The notes: generated by a model from the letters alone, not told the origin. Counted from the first letter of the stretch, positions 26,394 through 35,227 are shown. The stretch: DNA of 64,000 nt from Flavobacteriales bacterium (GCA_016719225.1 JADKAN010000001.1:434001-498000); one strand, 5' to 3'. Program-made: numbers and translations.

Positions 26394-27740
26394 TCACCGC
26401 CGCTGCGCCTCAGTGCCGGATCCACTGACCACCGGATCGATGTTCACGGAATTCTTCCTCACGTATGGCCGGATGATCAGCCTGATCGTGTTCTTCCAGC
26501 TCAGGTATTTCCATGCCCAGTTGGTGAGCACCATTACGCGGCTGCGGAAACCCACGATGCTCATCAAGTGCACGAAGAGCCACATGGACCAAGCGATGGG
26601 TCCGCCAAAATGGAGCTTTCCGATGTCCACCACGGCCTTGTAGCGGCCGATGGTTGCCATGGATCCCTTGTCGTGGTAAACGAAAGGCTTCCATTCGTCA
26701 ACGCTTTTCTGAAGTAGGTTCTTCGCAAGGCTCTTGGCCTGCTGGATGGCCACGGGCGCGATCTGCGGGTGGCCCCTCGGCCACTGGACATCAGCGGTGC
26801 TCTGCGCGATATCGCCGAGGGCGTATATGTTCTTGGTGCCCACCACCCGGTTGAATGCATCCACCTTGTAGCGGCCGGAGCGTTCCTCCACCGAAGCCTC
26901 TATGCCGGGAATGGGAAGTCCCTTCACGCCGGCTGCCCAGATCACCGTGTTGGTCTCCATGGTGCTACCATCCTTGAAGGTGAGCGTGGAACCATCGAAG
27001 CCGGTGACCTGCTGACCGAAGATGACGTTCACGCCCAATTTATTCAGGTATTCCAAGGCCAAGCGCTGGGGCTTGGAGGAGAAGTTGCCCAATACCACAT
27101 GGTTGGAGTCAACGAGGTGGATCTGCATCCGCTCGTTGTGCATCTCACGGTACTCGTGTTTCACAATGGTCTTGCGGATCTCGGCCAGGGCGCCCGCGAG
27201 CTCCACGCCGGAAGGCCCACCGCCCACGATCACGAAGTTGAGGCGTTGCCGTTGGGCCTGTTCGTCGTCCAAGTAAAGCGCTGCTTCGAAGTCCTGCAGA
27301 AAATCGCTCCGGATATCCAGCGCTTGGTTGATGCTCTTCAGTTGCATGGCCTCCTCTGCGATCTGCCGGTTGCCGAAGAAGTTGGTGACCGTCCCGGTGG
27401 CGAGCACCAGATGGTCGTAAGGCACACAACCATGGTCGGTCTCCACGCAATTCTCTTCCGGCTTCACCCGTAGCACCTCACCCATGCGGTAGATCACGTT
27501 GGGCATGGGGCCTACCGTACGTCGTAAAGGGTGTGCGATGCTGTCCGCCCCCAAACTGCCCGTTGCCACTTGATATAGCAGCGGCTGGAAACAGTGGTAG
27601 TTGTTCTTGTCGAGCAGGATCACTTTGTAGGCCTTGCCTGCCAAGCGATGGATCATCTCCAAGCCAGCGAAGCCGCCACCCACGACCACCACGGTGGGAA
27701 GATCGAGGGCATCAAAGGCAGCGCGCACCGGTGTGGACAT
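26394..27740 (-). CDS. ndh: NAD(P)/FAD-dependent oxidoreductase, type II NADH dehydrogenase-like
   Basis: A 448-residue two-dinucleotide-binding flavoprotein, ATG at 27740 (MSTPVRAAFDALDLPT). The FAD site is VVVVGGGFAGLEMIHRL near residue 17, the NAD site FVIVGGGPSGVELAGALAEI near 165, and YALGDIAQ near 305 is the second FAD contact. NYHCFQPLLYQVATG and a C-terminal membrane-binding helix region (HFGGPIAWSMWLFVHLMSIVGF) fit NDH-2, which passes electrons from NADH to quinone without pumping protons. The open frame continues to 28043, but that upstream part is antisense to mnmE. Confidence 0.9.
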   Translation of the reverse strand: MSTPVRAAFDALDLPTVVVVGGGFAGLEMIHRLAGKAYKVILLDKNNYHCFQPLLYQVATGSLGADSIAHPLRRTVGPMPNVIYRMGEVLRVKPEENCVETDHGCVPYDHLVLATGTVTNFFGNRQIAEEAMQLKSINQALDIRSDFLQDFEAALYLDDEQAQRQRLNFVIVGGGPSGVELAGALAEIRKTIVKHEYREMHNERMQIHLVDSNHVVLGNFSSKPQRLALEYLNKLGVNVIFGQQVTGFDGSTLTFKDGSTMETNTVIWAAGVKGLPIPGIEASVEERSGRYKVDAFNRVVGTKNIYALGDIAQSTADVQWPRGHPQIAPVAIQQAKSLAKNLLQKSVDEWKPFVYHDKGSMATIGRYKAVVDIGKLHFGGPIAWSMWLFVHLMSIVGFRSRVMVLTNWAWKYLSWKNTIRLIIRPYVRKNSVNIDPVVSGSGTEAQRR

Positions 27741-27825
27741 GGGGCAAAGTTCGGCTTTGAACAATGGATGAGGGAGCGAAGACCCCACGGTCCGCTGATC
27801 ATCTTCCCATCGCCACCTTTGCGGC

Positions 27826-29223
27826 ATGTATGAGCCCGATACCATCGTAGCACTCAGCACCGCGCCGGGCACAGGCGCCATTGCCGTGTTGCGCGTCAGT
27901 GGGCCGGGCACGCAGCAGGTCATGCACGCCGTGGTGCCGTCGATGCTGCTGACCCCGCAGCCTCGGGAGGCGGTCTTTGTTCGGCTGCGCGATGCCGAAG
28001 GCGCTATCGATGAGGGCCTGCTCACGTTTTTCCCCGGACCCAACAGTTACACGGGCGAGGATGTCGCGGAGGTCAGTGTGCATGGTTCGCCCTACATCCA
28101 ACAGCGGATGCTCGAGGCCTTGTTGACCGCCGGTGCGCGTTTGGCCATGCCGGGTGAATTCACGCAACGTGCTTTTCTCAACCGTAAGCTGGACCTGAGC
28201 CAAGCTGAGGCCGTTGCGGACCTGATCGCCAGCGGATCACAAGGCGCGCACAAACTCGCGTTGCAGCAATTGCGGGGTGGCTACAGCCGCCAGATCGAGG
28301 GCCTGCGCGATCAGCTCATCAGCCTCAGTGCCTTGGTGGAGCTGGAACTCGATTTCGGGGAGGAGGACGTGCAGTTCGCTGACCGGGCCGAGCTGACCCA
28401 GTTGTTGGACGGCATTGTCAGCATTTGTGATGTGCTCATCGGAAGTTTCCGCTATGGAAATGCGGTGAAGCAGGGTGTGCCTGTGGCGATCGTAGGTGCG
28501 CCCAACAGTGGAAAGAGCACGTTGCTCAATGCCTTGCTGCAGGAAGACCGCGCCATTGTGAGCGATGTGCCGGGTACAACGCGGGACACCGTGGAGGAGA
28601 CCATCAGCCTTGGGGGTGTGCTGTTCCGCTTCATCGATACGGCCGGCATCCGGAACACGAAGGACACCGTGGAAAAGCTCGGCATCGAGCGTAGTTACAA
28701 GAAGGCTTCTGAGGCAAGCATCGTGGTCCTGTTGGGCGATGCGGCGACCTTGAGCGAAGGTGCTTTCCACACCCAGGCCGCCATGCTGAGGAAGCGGATC
28801 GGCGATGGGCCGGTGATCATCCCCGTACTGAACAAGGCCGATCTGGTCCCGGCTGTGCAGGTGAATGTGGGGAAGGTGGTAAAGGATGCGAGAGAGGCCA
28901 AGGTCGCGAAAGAAGCCGTGCGTATTTCCGCTAAGAGCGGAGCCGGGCTGGACCAATTGAAGGACCTTTTTACGGAGCACGTGGGCAACTTGAACACGAG
29001 CGGATCCGATATCGTCGTGACCAATGCGCGCCATGTGGAAGCCCTGACGAACGCACGCACGGCGCTGCTATCAGCGAAGAAAGGTGTTGAGGACGGTATC
29101 AGCGGGGAACTGCTGGCAACGGACCTGCGACAGGCGCAGTACCACTTGGGCGCCATCACCGGCCAGATCACCGTGGAGGACCTGCTGGGAAGCATCTTCT
29201 CCCGGTTCTGTATCGGGAAGTGA
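27826..29223 (+). CDS. mnmE: tRNA uridine-5-carboxymethylaminomethyl synthesis GTPase MnmE
   Basis: A 465-residue GTPase that with MnmG modifies U34 of several tRNAs. The N-terminal formyl-THF-binding domain (MYEPDTIVALSTAPGTGAIAVLRVSGP), the central G domain (P-loop GAPNSGKST, switch II DTAGIRNTKDTVEKLGIERS, NKAD) and the C-terminal catalytic tail IFSRFCIGK are all complete. It is divergent from the NDH-2 gene, 85 bp apart. Confidence 0.96.
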   Translation: MYEPDTIVALSTAPGTGAIAVLRVSGPGTQQVMHAVVPSMLLTPQPREAVFVRLRDAEGAIDEGLLTFFPGPNSYTGEDVAEVSVHGSPYIQQRMLEALLTAGARLAMPGEFTQRAFLNRKLDLSQAEAVADLIASGSQGAHKLALQQLRGGYSRQIEGLRDQLISLSALVELELDFGEEDVQFADRAELTQLLDGIVSICDVLIGSFRYGNAVKQGVPVAIVGAPNSGKSTLLNALLQEDRAIVSDVPGTTRDTVEETISLGGVLFRFIDTAGIRNTKDTVEKLGIERSYKKASEASIVVLLGDAATLSEGAFHTQAAMLRKRIGDGPVIIPVLNKADLVPAVQVNVGKVVKDAREAKVAKEAVRISAKSGAGLDQLKDLFTEHVGNLNTSGSDIVVTNARHVEALTNARTALLSAKKGVEDGISGELLATDLRQAQYHLGAITGQITVEDLLGSIFSRFCIGK

Positions 29224-29258
29224 GCGAGAACGGCATCTGTTGTAGTAGTGCAAGGGCA

Positions 29259-29310
29259 TGTAACATGATTGTTTGTAACAATGATGTTACTAACAAATGT
29301 GTTACCTTCG
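29259..29310 (+). promoter_or_regulatory. Cluster of GTAACA/TGTTAC half-sites and -7 box before the AAA ATPase
   Basis: Within 50 bp lie TGTAACA (29259-29265), a perfect inverted repeat GTAACA-ATGA-TGTTAC (29275-29290), and another GTTAC at 29301-29305. The last merges with TACCTTCG (29303-29310), a TTCG-form -7 box ending six bases before the ATG at 29317. This looks like an operator laid over a promoter. The ECF sigma factor gene at 34.5 kb has a palindrome built from the same half-site. Confidence 0.5.
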
Positions 29311-29316
29311 CTGGCA

Positions 29317-30471
29317 ATGGAACCGGAGGTCTCCCCGTTCATGCTCGGGAAAGTCGTCAGCGGATCGTTGTTCGTCGATCGTGAGGACATTCGTAAGCGG
29401 TTGGCCACCAACTTCCGCTCCGGCATCAGCACCGTTCTGATCAGCCCACGGCGCTGGGGAAAATCCTCTCTGGTAAGGCAGGTCTCCATCGACATGGAGA
29501 AAGAAAAGGATGTGCGCTTCGCATGGATCGACCTTTTCCATGTGCGCACGGAGGAGGAATTCATGGAGCGGATGTCCGAAGCCGTGATCAAGGCGTTGGG
29601 CAGGACCATGGAGGAACGTATGGCCGATGTGAAGGAGTTCATACGCGGCGTGGTGCCGCAGATCGGCTTCGGCGTGGACCCCCAAAGTGAGTTCACCCTG
29701 AAGTTCACTTGGCCGCCCGGGAAGCGCAACATCAAAGAGATCCTTGACCTTCCGGAACGCATGGCCAAGGCGAAGAAGTTGCGCTTGGTGCTCTGTATAG
29801 ACGAGTTCCAGAACATCGCGCAACTGCCCGATCCGCTGGGCTTCCAGAAGCTGCTGCGCGCATCATGGCAGCAACAGGAGCACGTATGCCACGCCATTTA
29901 TGGCAGCAAGCGGCACATGATGGTGGAGCTTTTCCGTAAACAGAGCATGCCCTTCTACCGCTTCGGGGAGGTGATCTTCCTGGACAAGATCCCACGCGCC
30001 GACTGGACACGGTTCATCCAAGCGCGCTTCGCCTTTACGAAGAAGTCCCTTCCCACCGGGGTCGCCGAAGGCATCGCGGCCCGCATGCTGGACCATTCCT
30101 ACCACGTACAACTGCTCTCGCACGCAGCATGGATGTACACCCGCAAGAAGTGCGACCAAGCAGTGGTGGACCGTGCCTTGGAAGACTTACTGGACCAACA
30201 CGGCATCCTCTACCACCGCCTCGTGGACGAACTCACCACGCCACAGCTCAACTACCTGCGCGCCCTACTGAACGGGGTTACGCGCTTCACCACGACCGAG
30301 AATATCCGCCGCTTCGACCTTGGTTCCAGCGCCAACGTGAAGCGCATCACCGCCGCGCTTGAAAAAAAGGAAGTATTGGATTTCGTGGGCGAAGAGACCG
30401 AATGGATCGATCCCCTGTTCAAGATCTGGCTTGAAGAACGCTATTGGGGATCGCGGTTGGCGATGGTCTGA
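29317..30471 (+). CDS. AAA ATPase of the archaeal-type (ATPase_2) family
   Basis: A 384-residue P-loop ATPase, ATG at 29317 (MEPEVSPFMLGKVVSG). Residues 10-30 (GKVVSGSLFVDREDIRKRL) are the usual lead into the domain, Walker A is SPRRWGKSSL at 43-52, and Walker B is LVLCIDEFQN near 157. The C-terminal third (LTTPQLNYLRALLNGVTRFTTTENIRRFDLGSSANVKRITAALEKKEVLDF) reads as a winged helix. Such proteins (related to Orc1/Cdc6 and STAND ATPases) are common in archaea and Bacteroidota with little known function. It is a lone gene with its own dense operator region, ending 6 bp before the convergent decarboxylase gene. Confidence 0.8.
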   Translation: MEPEVSPFMLGKVVSGSLFVDREDIRKRLATNFRSGISTVLISPRRWGKSSLVRQVSIDMEKEKDVRFAWIDLFHVRTEEEFMERMSEAVIKALGRTMEERMADVKEFIRGVVPQIGFGVDPQSEFTLKFTWPPGKRNIKEILDLPERMAKAKKLRLVLCIDEFQNIAQLPDPLGFQKLLRASWQQQEHVCHAIYGSKRHMMVELFRKQSMPFYRFGEVIFLDKIPRADWTRFIQARFAFTKKSLPTGVAEGIAARMLDHSYHVQLLSHAAWMYTRKKCDQAVVDRALEDLLDQHGILYHRLVDELTTPQLNYLRALLNGVTRFTTTENIRRFDLGSSANVKRITAALEKKEVLDFVGEETEWIDPLFKIWLEERYWGSRLAMV

Positions 30472-30476
30472 TACGG

Positions 30477-31925
30477 TCAGCGCGTCAGCTTGCCCAACTG
30501 TTCCAGCAAAACATCCACATCTTTCCTGTGTGTGCGGAACGAGAGCACCGCGAGGCGCAGCATGAAGGCCCCGCCCAGCACCGTCGTGGAAATGAAGACA
30601 CGGCCGTCCTGTTGTATCGTGTGTGCCAGTTCTTTGTTGAATGCATCCGCATCGCCGGTGGGCGGCACGTACCGGTACACCACCACCGAAAGGTCCGGCT
30701 CAGGTCCGACCTCGAAGCCCAAGCCGTGTACCTCATGCCGGAAATACCGCGCCAGCAGCAGCTTTTCTTCCAAGTTGGCCCGGAAGGGCGCTAGTCCGTG
30801 CAGCTTTAGTGGTAGCCACATGCGCATACCCCTGAAGTGCTTGCTCAGTTCGGGGGAAAGTTCAGCAGGTGAACGCTCCAACGTCTGCTGATCGGCATCC
30901 TGCATGTAGTTGGCCTCATAGCTGTTCGCCCGCAGCAAATGGTTGATGTCCCTGACCAGCACGATGCCCGAGCCGTAGGGCAGGAAGAGGCCCTTGTGCG
31001 GATCCAGTACCACGGAATCCGAGCGCTCTATGCCGCGCATCATCTGCTTGCCATGTTCCGTGAGCAGGAAGAACCCACCGTATGCCGCGTCCACATGGAA
31101 CCACATTCCATTCTCCTGTGCCACGTCCGCCATGGCATCGAGCGGGTCCACGGCGCCTGTGTCGGTGGAGCCTGCATTCGCGATCAACAGGAAAGGCTTC
31201 AGGCCGTCGTGGACATCAGCCTCGATCTGCTTCCTCAACGCCGCTATATCCATGCGGTAACCGCTGTCCAAGGCTATTCTGTGCACGACGCACTCGCCCA
31301 TGCAAGCCATGTTCAAGCCCTTCGCCAAGCTATGGTGGGCCTGTTGTGTCAGGTAGACCACGTTCTGAGTAAGATCTTTTCCTTTCACGCCCTTGGCGGT
31401 CCGTGCGGTCAGGATCGCTGTGAGGTTGGCGATGCTGCCACCGGAAGTGAGGTTACCCCCGAAGCCTTCCTTGTAGCCCACGAGGCGGCCGGTCCATCGG
31501 ATCATCGCGTTCTCCATGCGCACCGCACCGGGTGAAGCGTAGAAGTTCCCCGCGTAGCGGTTGGAGATCGCGGCCAGGTAGTCACCCAAGGCAGAAGCGG
31601 GGATACCGCCTCCGGGGATATAGCCCAAGTGCCCGCCGGATGCAGGGTTAAGGCCCGTGGTGTCCACGCGTTCGCCGATAAAGTCGAGCATGGCGTCCAT
31701 CTCCGACCCGATTTCACTCACCTCAAAGCCTTGATCGGTATCGGTGCTGTCGTAGCCCGAAGCCTCATAAGCTTTTCGCTCATCAAGCGTATCCAAAAAG
31801 TGGTCTGCGTAGCCCACAACTTGCCTCAACAGGCCTTTGCGCAGCTGCACAGGAATATCCAGTGCTTGCCCTATCTCTTCTTTCTCCTTCAGCAGGTGAA
31901 CGATGCGCTCAAATTCCTTGTCCAT
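30477..31925 (-). CDS. Group II PLP-dependent amino-acid decarboxylase
   Basis: A 482-residue decarboxylase related to aromatic-L-amino-acid and glutamate decarboxylases. It shows TSGGSIANLTAILTAR, the PLP-stacking QQAHHSLAKGLNMACMG, HVDAAYGG with the PLP-pyridine Asp, and the Schiff-base lysine in LDPHKGLFLPYG. The C-terminal LRLAVLSFRTHRKDVDVLL is typical. The ATG at 31925 (MDKEFERIVHLL) is chosen over a TTG at 31961. The substrate may be an aromatic amino acid, but HGLAPFRANLEEKLLLARY and similar segments do not settle this. It lies 81 bp downstream of the first FNR-type reductase on the same strand. Confidence 0.87.
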   Translation of the reverse strand: MDKEFERIVHLLKEKEEIGQALDIPVQLRKGLLRQVVGYADHFLDTLDERKAYEASGYDSTDTDQGFEVSEIGSEMDAMLDFIGERVDTTGLNPASGGHLGYIPGGGIPASALGDYLAAISNRYAGNFYASPGAVRMENAMIRWTGRLVGYKEGFGGNLTSGGSIANLTAILTARTAKGVKGKDLTQNVVYLTQQAHHSLAKGLNMACMGECVVHRIALDSGYRMDIAALRKQIEADVHDGLKPFLLIANAGSTDTGAVDPLDAMADVAQENGMWFHVDAAYGGFFLLTEHGKQMMRGIERSDSVVLDPHKGLFLPYGSGIVLVRDINHLLRANSYEANYMQDADQQTLERSPAELSPELSKHFRGMRMWLPLKLHGLAPFRANLEEKLLLARYFRHEVHGLGFEVGPEPDLSVVVYRYVPPTGDADAFNKELAHTIQQDGRVFISTTVLGGAFMLRLAVLSFRTHRKDVDVLLEQLGKLTR

Positions 31926-32006
31926 GATCCTTCTTTCAATCCCGCCGGGGTAGTTGTCCAACGATGGGCATGGCGGATCCGTCCAGCAAAGTAGGCGCGA
32001 GCTACG

Positions 32007-32681
32007 TCAGTTGAGGCTGGAGTAGAGCGATACCCGGGTATCCTCCACGCCCACTTCCTTAAGTACATCGGCCACCGTGCTCACGAATGGCTCAGGTCCG
32101 CACACATAAAAGGGCTGGTCCAGGTCTTTCACATGTTTATTGATGAAGCCCACATCGATCTGGCCGGCAGCGTTCCGTGGCCGGTCCTCGAAGGCGAGGA
32201 TACTGATGACATCGGTGCCGAACATGTGATGCAACTCTCCTTCAAAGCAGATATCCTCGCCGCGCTTGTTCGCGAATAGCAGCAGGTTACCGTCCAATTC
32301 CCCATCCTTTTCCAGCTGACGGAAAATGGCCATGAAAGGAGTGATCCCGGTGCCGCCAGCGATGAAGACACCTGGTCCACGGTAGACCACTTCATTCTTC
32401 GGCTCACTGATCTGGACCATCACACCTTCATCGAGCCGCTTGATGTGTGCGTTGATGTCATCCGTGTCAGGGTGGATCTTGAGCGCCACGTGAAGATGGG
32501 GATCACTGTTCAGTACGGTGAACGAGAACGGGGCTCTTTCACCGGGTTTCCCGGGTTGCTCCAGTGTTAGATCGAGGAACTGGCCAGGTGAGAACGCGTA
32601 ATTGAAAGGCCGTTCCAAGGTGAGACCGATCACATCATGCGTGAGCTTATCTTTCTTGAGCAACTTCACTGAGTAGGTCAT
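32007..32681 (-). CDS. FNR-type flavin reductase, copy 1
   Basis: A 224-residue ferredoxin/flavodoxin-NADP reductase-family protein. The FAD domain occupies about residues 1-100 and the NAD(P) domain starts with GPGVFIAGGTGITPFMAIFRQL; the C-terminal YVCGPEPFVSTVADVL is the usual CGP motif. The flavin-binding RxYS motif is replaced by APFSFT, so the normal arginine is missing. A paralogue with SPFTFT at that site lies 0.9 kb away on the other side of folE. The ATG at 32681 is used; a TTG at 32702 would add seven residues. It may supply electrons to a partner oxygenase or reductase not in the window. Confidence 0.82.
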   Translation of the reverse strand: MTYSVKLLKKDKLTHDVIGLTLERPFNYAFSPGQFLDLTLEQPGKPGERAPFSFTVLNSDPHLHVALKIHPDTDDINAHIKRLDEGVMVQISEPKNEVVYRGPGVFIAGGTGITPFMAIFRQLEKDGELDGNLLLFANKRGEDICFEGELHHMFGTDVISILAFEDRPRNAAGQIDVGFINKHVKDLDQPFYVCGPEPFVSTVADVLKEVGVEDTRVSLYSSLN

Positions 32682-32819
32682 TGTAGGGTTCTTTGGTTCC
32701 AATAAACCGATCTACGATAAAACAGGTGCTCAAAGCGAAAGTTCGCGTTCAGGTGCAGCACACCGGATCTTGTAACACCCTTTAGCACCGGATGATCGAA
32801 GGACGACCGATGACCGAGC

Positions 32820-33470
32820 CTACACCAAGGACTTGAAGAAAGCCTCCCGTTCCTCGCTTACGCGGAAGCGACCACCATAGAAGCTGGTGATCGTGGAACT
32901 CCTCGTGTCCTCCACGCCACGTGACGCAACACACATGTGGTCCGCCTCGATGTACACCGCCACATCCTCAGTGCCCAATACCCGCTGCATGCCTTGGGCG
33001 ATCTGCATGGTGAGCCGCTCCTGCACCTGTGGGCGCTTTGCGTAAAAGTTCACGAGCCTGTTAAGCTTGGACAGACCCACCACTTTACTTCCGGGGAAAT
33101 AGGCCACATGCGCCTTGCCGATGATGGGGAGGAAATGGTGTTCGCAGAAAGAGTGTAGCGTGATGTTCCGTTCCACCAGCATTTCCGAGTAACCATAGTT
33201 GTTCTCGAAGGTGGTGATGGTCGGGAAGTTCCGTTCGTCCAATCCACTGAAGATCTCCTTTACGAACATCTTGGCCACGCGTTGCGGTGTCTCACGCAGG
33301 CTGTCGTCCTTGAGGTCGAGACCAAGGGTCTCCATGATCTTGCCGAAATGGTGCTTGATGGTCTCGATCTTCTCCGACTCCGTGATCGCTTCATGCACGG
33401 GATATAGATGCCTTCCGGCACCGGTGGATCCCGTTCGTGCTTCGCTTACCGCGCTTCCGTTACGATTCAT
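32820..33470 (-). CDS. folE: GTP cyclohydrolase I
   Basis: A 216-residue enzyme that converts GTP to 7,8-dihydroneopterin triphosphate, the first step to folate and tetrahydropterin. The zinc and catalytic residues are visible in SFCEHHFLPIIGKAHVAYFPGSKVVGLSK, RPQVQERLT and DHMCVASRGVED. The start is the ATG at 33470, downstream of a good -7 box (TATCTTTG). About 20 residues at the N-terminus are not family-like. It sits between two paralogous FNR-type reductases and has an unusual inverted repeat over its promoter. Confidence 0.95.
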   Translation of the reverse strand: MNRNGSAVSEARTGSTGAGRHLYPVHEAITESEKIETIKHHFGKIMETLGLDLKDDSLRETPQRVAKMFVKEIFSGLDERNFPTITTFENNYGYSEMLVERNITLHSFCEHHFLPIIGKAHVAYFPGSKVVGLSKLNRLVNFYAKRPQVQERLTMQIAQGMQRVLGTEDVAVYIEADHMCVASRGVEDTRSSTITSFYGGRFRVSEEREAFFKSLV

Positions 33471-33491
33471 GGGTTCTGTCAATTGGGACGG

Positions 33492-33548
33492 CAAAGATAC
33501 CGGAACATCGGCCACTTGTTCAACTATTATGTAAGAAAGTTGAACAAG
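33492..33548 (-). promoter_or_regulatory. folE promoter with 10-bp inverted repeat
   Basis: Read on the minus strand, CTTGTTCAAC (33548-33539) and GTTGAACAAG (33524-33515) form an exact 10-bp inverted repeat with a 14-base centre. The TTG in the second arm stands 21 bases before TATCTTTG (33499-33492), so it can act as the -33 element of a Bacteroidota promoter. The start codon is at 33470. A dimeric regulator bound here would cover the -33 region. Confidence 0.6.
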
Positions 33549-33565
33549 CTGATTTCTTGTTGGTT

Positions 33566-34231
33566 TTAGAATTGGACGTCTATCATTTCCTCGCTCGCAC
33601 CCAAGCTTGTCAGCGCGCTTTTCACCGCGTTCACAAAGCCTTCCGGACCGCAGGTGTAAAAGGGTTGATGGAAATCCTTGATCTGGGACTTCAGGAAGTC
33701 GGCGCTCACGATGCCGTGCAAATGGCCGGGAGCTTCGTCGTTCGAGAGTACACTGTGGAAATCGCTGCCGAGCCAGCCGCGGAACTCATCCTCCATGAAT
33801 ACGTCCTCTTTCGTCTTGTTGAAGAAGAAGAGTGAATTCCCTTTCAATGCGCCGTCCACCTTTTTTTGCCGAAGGATCGCGATGAAAGGCGTCATTCCCG
33901 TACCGCCCGCAATAAAGACACCCGGGCCTTTCAGCTTTACCGTGTCCCATGGGTCGCTGATGATGACCTCATCGCCCACCTGCAGTTTGGCAATCTGCTC
34001 CGTCATCCCGTGGTGGCTCGGATAGCATTTTATGGTCAATTCCAGATGGTCGGCAGTGTGTAGCCCAGTGAAGGTGAAGGGGGAGACCTTGTCTTTCACG
34101 GTAGGTACCTGAAGCTTGAAGTCTATGCCTTGGCCGGCGGTGAAATCATAACCCTTGGGCCTCTCCAAGGTGAGCCGCACCACGTCGTGCGTGAGTTGTT
34201 CCTTATTCAGGAGAGTGACGGGGTGATCCAT
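33566..34231 (-). CDS. FNR-type flavin reductase, copy 2
   Basis: A 221-residue paralogue of the reductase at 32.0-32.7 kb, similar along its whole length (LLNKEQLTHDVVRLTLERPKGYDFTAGQGIDFKL; GPGVFIAGGTGMTPFIAILRQ; YTCGPEGFVNAVKSAL). It too lacks the RxYS arginine, reading SPFTFT. The pair may reduce a flavin-linked partner such as a flavodoxin or a monooxygenase. It ends 96 bp before the folE start on the same strand, so folE could be read from this transcript as well as from its own promoter. Confidence 0.82.
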   Translation of the reverse strand: MDHPVTLLNKEQLTHDVVRLTLERPKGYDFTAGQGIDFKLQVPTVKDKVSPFTFTGLHTADHLELTIKCYPSHHGMTEQIAKLQVGDEVIISDPWDTVKLKGPGVFIAGGTGMTPFIAILRQKKVDGALKGNSLFFFNKTKEDVFMEDEFRGWLGSDFHSVLSNDEAPGHLHGIVSADFLKSQIKDFHQPFYTCGPEGFVNAVKSALTSLGASEEMIDVQF

Positions 34232-34391
34232 TGGAGGTTCAAGTTTGGTTAGATCGTTCAGTCTTCATGACAACCGCTCAACAGGCAGAAAGTTTACTTT
34301 CGTGGTCATCGGGCTTTCGGTGGTTCATACAGGTAATGTGCCGTCTGAATTCTACCGTTTGCTCGGGCATTGGATGGCGTTCCCTCTTTCA

Positions 34392-34410
34392 GGTTACAAA
34401 AGTTGTAACC
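34392..34410 (+). promoter_or_regulatory. Perfect palindrome upstream of the ECF sigma factor
   Basis: GGTTACAAAAGTTGTAACC is an exact 8-3-8 inverted repeat, 70 bases before the sigma-factor ATG, in a 249-bp gap between divergent genes (FNR copy 2 and the sigma factor). It is directly followed by TTCG, so its right arm may overlap a -7 box (AACCTTCG). The half-site TGTAAC is also found three times before the AAA ATPase gene. Nothing else was recognised in the gap. Confidence 0.6.
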
Positions 34411-34480
34411 TTCGTATCACTGTAGCATCCAACAACCGCAATCCAGCGTGTTTTGCATCGAACCCAATAAATATACTACG

Positions 34481-35146
34481 ATGGAAGCCTTAAAGTATAG
34501 TGCCGAACGCAGATCATCCTTTACCGATGCTGAAGTGATCTTCCGCGTTACGAATGGCGAAAAGGGCCTGTACGAGATCTTGATGAGGCGCTACAACCAA
34601 ACGCTTTATAGAGCCGTGCGCAGCTACTTGGACCGGCAGGAGGACGTGGAGGACACCATGCAGGAGACGTACCTGAAGGCCTATTCAAAGCTTGATCAGT
34701 TCAAGGGTGAAGCGGCTTTCTCCACATGGCTGGTGCGCATCGGTATCAACGAATCCTTACAACGGCTGCGAAAGTCACGCACGATGCGTGTCCACTCCGA
34801 TCCCGAGGTGCGCATGGAGCAACTGCAACAACTACCAGACAACGGACAGATGAACCCTGAGCAACGTACCATCCAAGGAGAGAATAAGAGGCTCATGGAA
34901 CAGGCCATTGACAGGCTGCCCGAGACGTATCGCGCTGTGTACATGCTGCGCGAAGTGGAGGGCATGAGCGGAGCTGAGGTCGGCCACTGCCTGGAGATCA
35001 CGGAATCCAATGTGAAGGTGCGCCTGCACCGTGCGAAGTCGATGTTGAAAGAGTCCATTTGGGGCGCTCATGCGGGTGCAGCCGCCTTCGAGTTCGGCAA
35101 TAGCCATTGCGACAAGCTGGTGGAAGCCGTAATGGCCCGGATCTGA
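34481..35146 (+). CDS. RNA polymerase sigma factor, ECF type
   Basis: A 221-residue sigma-70-family factor of the ECF class. Region 2 is at about residues 20-90 (LYEILMRRYNQTLYRAVRSYLDRQEDVEDTMQETYLKAYSKLDQFKGEAAFSTWLVRIGINE) and region 4 at about 135-195 (IDRLPETYRAVYMLREVEGMSGAEVGHCLEITESNVKVRLHRAKSML). No anti-sigma gene is adjacent. The ATG at 34481 fits the family; a TTG-type extension to 34448 does not. A perfect palindrome lies upstream. A VOC-family gene follows 81 bp downstream. Confidence 0.9.
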   Translation: MEALKYSAERRSSFTDAEVIFRVTNGEKGLYEILMRRYNQTLYRAVRSYLDRQEDVEDTMQETYLKAYSKLDQFKGEAAFSTWLVRIGINESLQRLRKSRTMRVHSDPEVRMEQLQQLPDNGQMNPEQRTIQGENKRLMEQAIDRLPETYRAVYMLREVEGMSGAEVGHCLEITESNVKVRLHRAKSMLKESIWGAHAGAAAFEFGNSHCDKLVEAVMARI

Positions 35147-35227
35147 GGTGATCGGTGTAAGGCGGCATCCACGACATCTAGGAGTTTACCATGATCCAGC
35201 TTTGTGTCCTCTTTTCAGCGTAAACCC

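Noticed and set aside
27741..28043. N-terminal extension of the NDH-2 frame
   Set aside because: It runs antisense to the start of mnmE, and the FAD-binding domain begins right after the ATG at 27740.
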